DNA of 16,090 nucleotides from DASPLH01 sp035627675 (GTDB taxonomy: Bacteria; Acidobacteriota; Terriglobia; Terriglobales; Acidobacteriaceae): NCBI GenBank assembly GCA_035627675.1, contig DASPLH010000049.1, positions 1 through 16,090 on the forward strand, written 5' to 3'. The translations under genes were made by a program, and so were the position numbers. The notes beneath the pieces were generated by a model. It did no database searches, was not told where the DNA came from, and saw only the letters and a list, made by a program, of their open reading frames with translations. Shown here piece by piece: positions 13,717 through 16,090 of this stretch (positions are counted from its first letter, which is position 1; every line of letters begins with the position of its first letter).

Positions 13717-15453
13717 ATGCCGACAGACGTGATCATGCCCCAGATGGGCGAATCCATCTTTGAAGGAACCATCACCAAGTGGCTCAAGCAACCCGGTGAC
13801 AAAGTCACTCGCGATGAGCCGCTGTTTGAGATCTCGACGGACAAGGTTGACGCCGAAATCCCGGCGCCCGCGTCCGGCGTGCTGAAGGAAGTCCGCGTCC
13901 AGCCCGGAGCCACGGTGCAGGTCAATACTGTGGTCGGCGTCATCGACGAGGCGGGTGCCGCAACGGCCACCGCACCCGCGCCGAGTGCCCCCGCGCCGCA
14001 GGTGGGCTCTCCCACTCCGAATCCGGCTGCCGCCGGCGGCGACACGGGCGGCCAGCCCACTACGGCCGCGCCCGCTGCGCCGGCAACCGCGCCCCCGGCG
14101 ACCGGGCCGGCAACCGACGTGATCATGCCACAGATGGGCGAGTCCATTTTCGAAGGCACGATCACGAAGTGGCTCAAACAGCCCGGCGAGAAAGTCACGC
14201 GCGACGAACCTCTGTTCGAGATTTCGACCGACAAGGTTGACGCCGAGATTCCTGCGCCGGCTTCCGGCGTTTTGCGTGAGATCAAGGTACAGGCGGGCAA
14301 CACCGTCCAGGTCAACACGGTCGTCGCGACCATCGGTGGCAATGGCGCCGGTGCGCCAACGGCTCCAGTCGCTGCACCCGCGGCGCCACCCGCGCCAGTT
14401 GGCGTCGCGCCGTCCGCGCCAGCGCCAGCCACCGCTGCTACGTCGTCCGTCGCGGATGAGGCGGAGCGCGTGCGTTCGTCTCCTCTGGTTCGCAAAATCG
14501 CAGCCGATCACAGTGTCGATCTCCGCCAGGTTCTGGGAACCGGCAACGGCGGCCGCGTCACCAAAGAAGACATCATGGCGTTCATCGAGCGCGCCAAGTC
14601 GGGCGTTCCGCAACCCGCGCCGAAGCCCGTGGCTCCGCAAGCAGCGCCCGTTGCACAACCCGCGCCCATAGCTCCTGTTCAGCCTTCGTCGGCAGCTGCG
14701 TCCGTGGCTCCCGTTGCGGCAACGCCGGCCAACAAATTCGCCGGAGTGCCTGGCACGATCGAGCCAATGTCGGTAATGCGTAAGAAAATCTCCGAACACA
14801 TGACCATGTCGAAGCGCACCAGCGCTCACGTGCATGGCGTGTTCGAAGTCGACATGACGCGCATCGTCAAACTGCGCGAGAAGATGAAGAATCGGTTCCA
14901 GGAATCGACTGGGCTGAAGCTGACCTTCACGCCTTTCTTCGCTCGCGCCGTCGCTCATGCTCTTCGCCAGTGGCCGATCATTAACTCGTCGGTCGAAGGC
15001 GAGAGCATCCACTACAAGCGTGACATCAATATCGGCATTGCCGTGGCTCTCGACTGGGGGCTCATCGTTCCGGTGATCAAGCACGCCGACGAACTCAGCT
15101 TCGTCGGACTGCAACGCGCCGTCACCGATCTCGGCGAGCGCGCTCGGGCCAAGAAGCTCAAGCCCGAAGACGTTCAGGGCGGAACATTCACGATCACGAA
15201 TCCCGGCATCTTCGGCGCAAAGTTCGGGATGCCCATCATCAGCCAGCCGCAGGTCGCGATCATGGGCGTGGGAGCGATCACCAAGAAGCCTTGGGTCGTC
15301 ACCGACAAGGACGGCAACGACCTCATCGCAATCCGCTCCATGATGCATCTGTCGATCGGGTACGATCACCGCATCATCGACGGCGCTGTCGCCGATCAGT
15401 TCATGAGCGTCGTAAAGCAGTATCTCGAGAACTGGCCGGAACCCGTCCTCTAG
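13717..15453 (+). CDS. 2-oxoacid dehydrogenase E2 (dihydrolipoyl acyltransferase) with two lipoyl domains
   Basis: E2 is the structural core of the complex and passes the acyl group from the lipoyl arm to CoA. The 578-residue protein has lipoyl domain 1 (about 1-77, lipoyl Lys43 in TDKVDAE), an Ala/Pro linker (78-132), lipoyl domain 2 (about 133-207, Lys173), a second Ala/Pro linker, a peripheral-subunit-binding domain (about 253-291, SSPLVRKIAADHSVDL and GTGNGGRVTKEDI), a third linker, and the acyltransferase domain (about 345-578). The catalytic His551 and Asp555 are in YDHRIIDG. The start is ATG 13717, set by GGAAGG. The two lipoyl domains are almost identical in protein but not in DNA. 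The catalytic domain resembles SucB/DlaT-like E2s as well as BkdC, so the acyl substrate is open. A strong terminator follows. Confidence 0.95.
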   Translation: MPTDVIMPQMGESIFEGTITKWLKQPGDKVTRDEPLFEISTDKVDAEIPAPASGVLKEVRVQPGATVQVNTVVGVIDEAGAATATAPAPSAPAPQVGSPTPNPAAAGGDTGGQPTTAAPAAPATAPPATGPATDVIMPQMGESIFEGTITKWLKQPGEKVTRDEPLFEISTDKVDAEIPAPASGVLREIKVQAGNTVQVNTVVATIGGNGAGAPTAPVAAPAAPPAPVGVAPSAPAPATAATSSVADEAERVRSSPLVRKIAADHSVDLRQVLGTGNGGRVTKEDIMAFIERAKSGVPQPAPKPVAPQAAPVAQPAPIAPVQPSSAAASVAPVAATPANKFAGVPGTIEPMSVMRKKISEHMTMSKRTSAHVHGVFEVDMTRIVKLREKMKNRFQESTGLKLTFTPFFARAVAHALRQWPIINSSVEGESIHYKRDINIGIAVALDWGLIVPVIKHADELSFVGLQRAVTDLGERARAKKLKPEDVQGGTFTITNPGIFGAKFGMPIISQPQVAIMGVGAITKKPWVVTDKDGNDLIAIRSMMHLSIGYDHRIIDGAVADQFMSVVKQYLENWPEPVL

Positions 15454-15470
15454 GCTAACTTCTTCTACTC

Positions 15471-15501
15471 CGGCGCGGTCTCAACCGCGCCGATTTTCTT
15501 T
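15471..15501 (+). terminator. Rho-independent terminator after E2
   Basis: CGGCGCGGT (15471-15479) pairs perfectly with ACCGCGCCG (15484-15492) around a CTCA loop, followed by ATTTTCTTT. It lies 17 nt after the E2 stop and marks the end of the lipoyl-enzyme cluster. Confidence 0.9.
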
Positions 15502-15555
15502 GCCGCGAAAATGCGGCAGACCACTTGGCCTGCCGCTCCCCAGGAGGCCCCACGT

Positions 15556-15810
15556 CTACTTCGCCCAGGCAGACGCATTCAGGCACTGCACCACACCGTC
15601 GATGATCTTTCCCAATCCGTCTTTGAACTTGTCTTCATCGACAACTTCCCTGTTGGCCACCGCCTCGGTAATGCTCAGCGCCGAGCCGACAAACGACAGA
15701 GCGGCCTGTTTCTTCTGGTCGCCGGTCTTGCCGCCGAACAGCGCTTCGATCCCGTGGACCACCGCAGGCACAAACGAGATTCCCTTCAACAGCTTCGCCA
15801 AGAACGTCAT
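15556..15810 (-). CDS. Small uncharacterised protein next to a glucosaminidase (84 residues)
   Basis: I do not recognise a characterised family. The 84-residue product begins MTFLAKLLKGISFVPAVVHG: an amphipathic to moderately hydrophobic N-terminal helix with FVPAVV and IEALFGG. It continues as a helical, Ala/Val-rich protein ending VVQCLNASAWAK. It has no confident transmembrane span of full length, so calling it a holin is not justified. ATG at 15810 is chosen because AGGAG lies 5 nt upstream. A longer GTG start at 15885 would overlap the preceding gene's stop and run through a hairpin. It lies directly downstream of a cell-wall hydrolase gene on the same strand, an arrangement seen in phage or prophage lysis regions, which is the only functional hint. 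Confidence 0.7.
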   Translation of the reverse strand: MTFLAKLLKGISFVPAVVHGIEALFGGKTGDQKKQAALSFVGSALSITEAVANREVVDEDKFKDGLGKIIDGVVQCLNASAWAK

Positions 15811-15815
15811 CCCCA

Positions 15816-15820
15816 CTCCT
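15816..15820 (-). promoter_or_regulatory. Ribosome-binding site of the 84-residue protein gene
   Basis: On the minus strand AGGAG lies 5 nt before ATG 15810. It decides the start in favour of the 84-residue form. Confidence 0.7.
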
Positions 15821-15834
15821 TTCCAGAATAAGAA

Positions 15835-15856
15835 CGGGCGGCCCGCAGACCGCCCG
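15835..15856 (-). terminator. Intercistronic hairpin, weak terminator-like
   Basis: CGGGCGG (15835-15841) and CCGCCCG (15850-15856) pair perfectly around an 8-nt loop. Read on the minus strand, the stem is followed by TTCTTATT, a weak T-tract. It lies between the glucosaminidase stop and the small gene's ribosome-binding site, so it may attenuate read-through or stabilise the upstream mRNA. Confidence 0.45.
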
Positions 15857-15878
15857 AAACGCACATCGTTTTCCGACC

Positions 15879-16090
15879 TCAACACCCTCCCGAGCGGAGT
15901 GAGCGATACAGCGCGATCACCTTCTCCGCGTAATTCGGGTCCGTTGCCCAGTGCTCGGCGAGCGCTCGCGCAAACGGCTCAGGATCACTCCTCAGCGCCC
16001 GAGCTTTCGCGTATCGCGCTCCGGAAGTAATCAACCGGTCCCTGCACGCGAAGCACTCCTCCATGCTTGCGTAACGCGCAAAACGTGCGC
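15879..16090 (-). CDS. C-terminal end of a GH73-type glucosaminidase (partial)
   Basis: The frame is open into the right window edge, so the gene starts outside; about 69 C-terminal residues are visible. The fragment reads ARFARYASMEECFACRDRLI followed later by PFARALAEHW and ATDPNYAEKVIALYRSL. This matches the end of the flagellar-FlgJ/GH73 N-acetylglucosaminidase fold: an 'F-x-x-Y-x-S-x-x-E' strand, a helix, and the 'YATDPxYAxKLxxLI'-like final helix. Such enzymes cleave peptidoglycan glycan strands and occur as autolysins, flagellar muramidases and phage endolysins. The ATG at 16064 lies inside the conserved domain and is not the true start. The catalytic Glu lies upstream, outside the window. 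The companion small gene downstream favours a phage-type role, but this is inference. Confidence 0.75.
   Translation of the reverse strand, partial: ARFARYASMEECFACRDRLITSGARYAKARALRSDPEPFARALAEHWATDPNYAEKVIALYRSLRSGGC

Noticed and set aside
13612..15369. A 585-codon open frame antisense to E2
   Set aside because: It is the complementary frame of the Ala/Pro-rich, GC-rich E2 gene. It is rich in Arg, Gly and His with no domain, and overlaps a gene with clear catalytic motifs.
15556..15810. Calling the 84-residue protein a holin
   Set aside because: It lacks a clear full-length transmembrane segment, and the only support is the neighbouring muramidase fragment.

Overview
The window is a GC-rich bacterial chromosome segment. 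Its genes are housekeeping or central-metabolism types, and the protein character is consistent with an Acidobacteriota-like soil bacterium (inferred from overall resemblance; no marker gene proves it). No rRNA, tRNA, CRISPR array, transposase or integrase is visible. Only the right edge looks phage-related.

Layout, left to right. (1) 2-136: the 3' end of a gene on +, possibly a VOC/glyoxalase-fold protein. (2) 401-1414 (+): a ketoacyl-ACP synthase III (FabH-like) enzyme, convergent with (3) an AAE-family membrane transporter with two RCK_C domains (1420-3081, -). That gene lies 18 nt downstream of (4) mutS2 (3100-5538, -), so the two probably form an operon. (5) mutS2 is divergent from hemB (5650-6690, +). 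The 111-nt region between them holds a perfect CRP-type palindrome, and both genes may have leaderless promoters. (6) 6837-8753 (+): an exported CocE/NonD-type serine hydrolase, bounded on each side by a hairpin terminator.

(7) 8920-15453 (+) is the functional core: dihydrolipoyl dehydrogenase (lpdA, E3), octanoyltransferase (lipB), 2-oxoacid dehydrogenase E1 alpha, E1 beta, and an E2 acyltransferase with two lipoyl domains. Together these encode a whole 2-oxoacid dehydrogenase complex plus the first enzyme of its lipoylation. LipB would load octanoate on the E2 lipoyl lysines, a LipA encoded elsewhere would insert sulfur, E1 would decarboxylate the 2-oxoacid, E2 would pass the acyl group to CoA, and E3 would reoxidise the lipoyl arm. 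The substrate (pyruvate or branched-chain 2-oxoacids) cannot be read from sequence alone. Candidate -10 boxes lie before lpdA, lipB, E1 alpha and E2, so the cluster may be several transcription units. The lipB promoter sits in the loop of a long palindrome, and the E2 gene has its own TATAAT box and a structured leader.

(8) After a strong terminator, the right edge holds two minus-strand genes. One is the C-terminal end of a GH73-type glucosaminidase, cut by the window edge. The other is an unrecognised 84-residue protein. Together they resemble a phage-type lysis neighbourhood.

The most interesting items are the CRP-type site placed for class II activation of hemB, the structured E2 leader, the two E2 lipoyl domains that are identical at 51 of 52 residues despite 23 synonymous codon changes, the lipB palindrome, the Smr domain of MutS2 lacking its LDLR motif, and a hydrolase whose only two mature cysteines flank its catalytic histidine. 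I did not find a clearly new multi-gene system.
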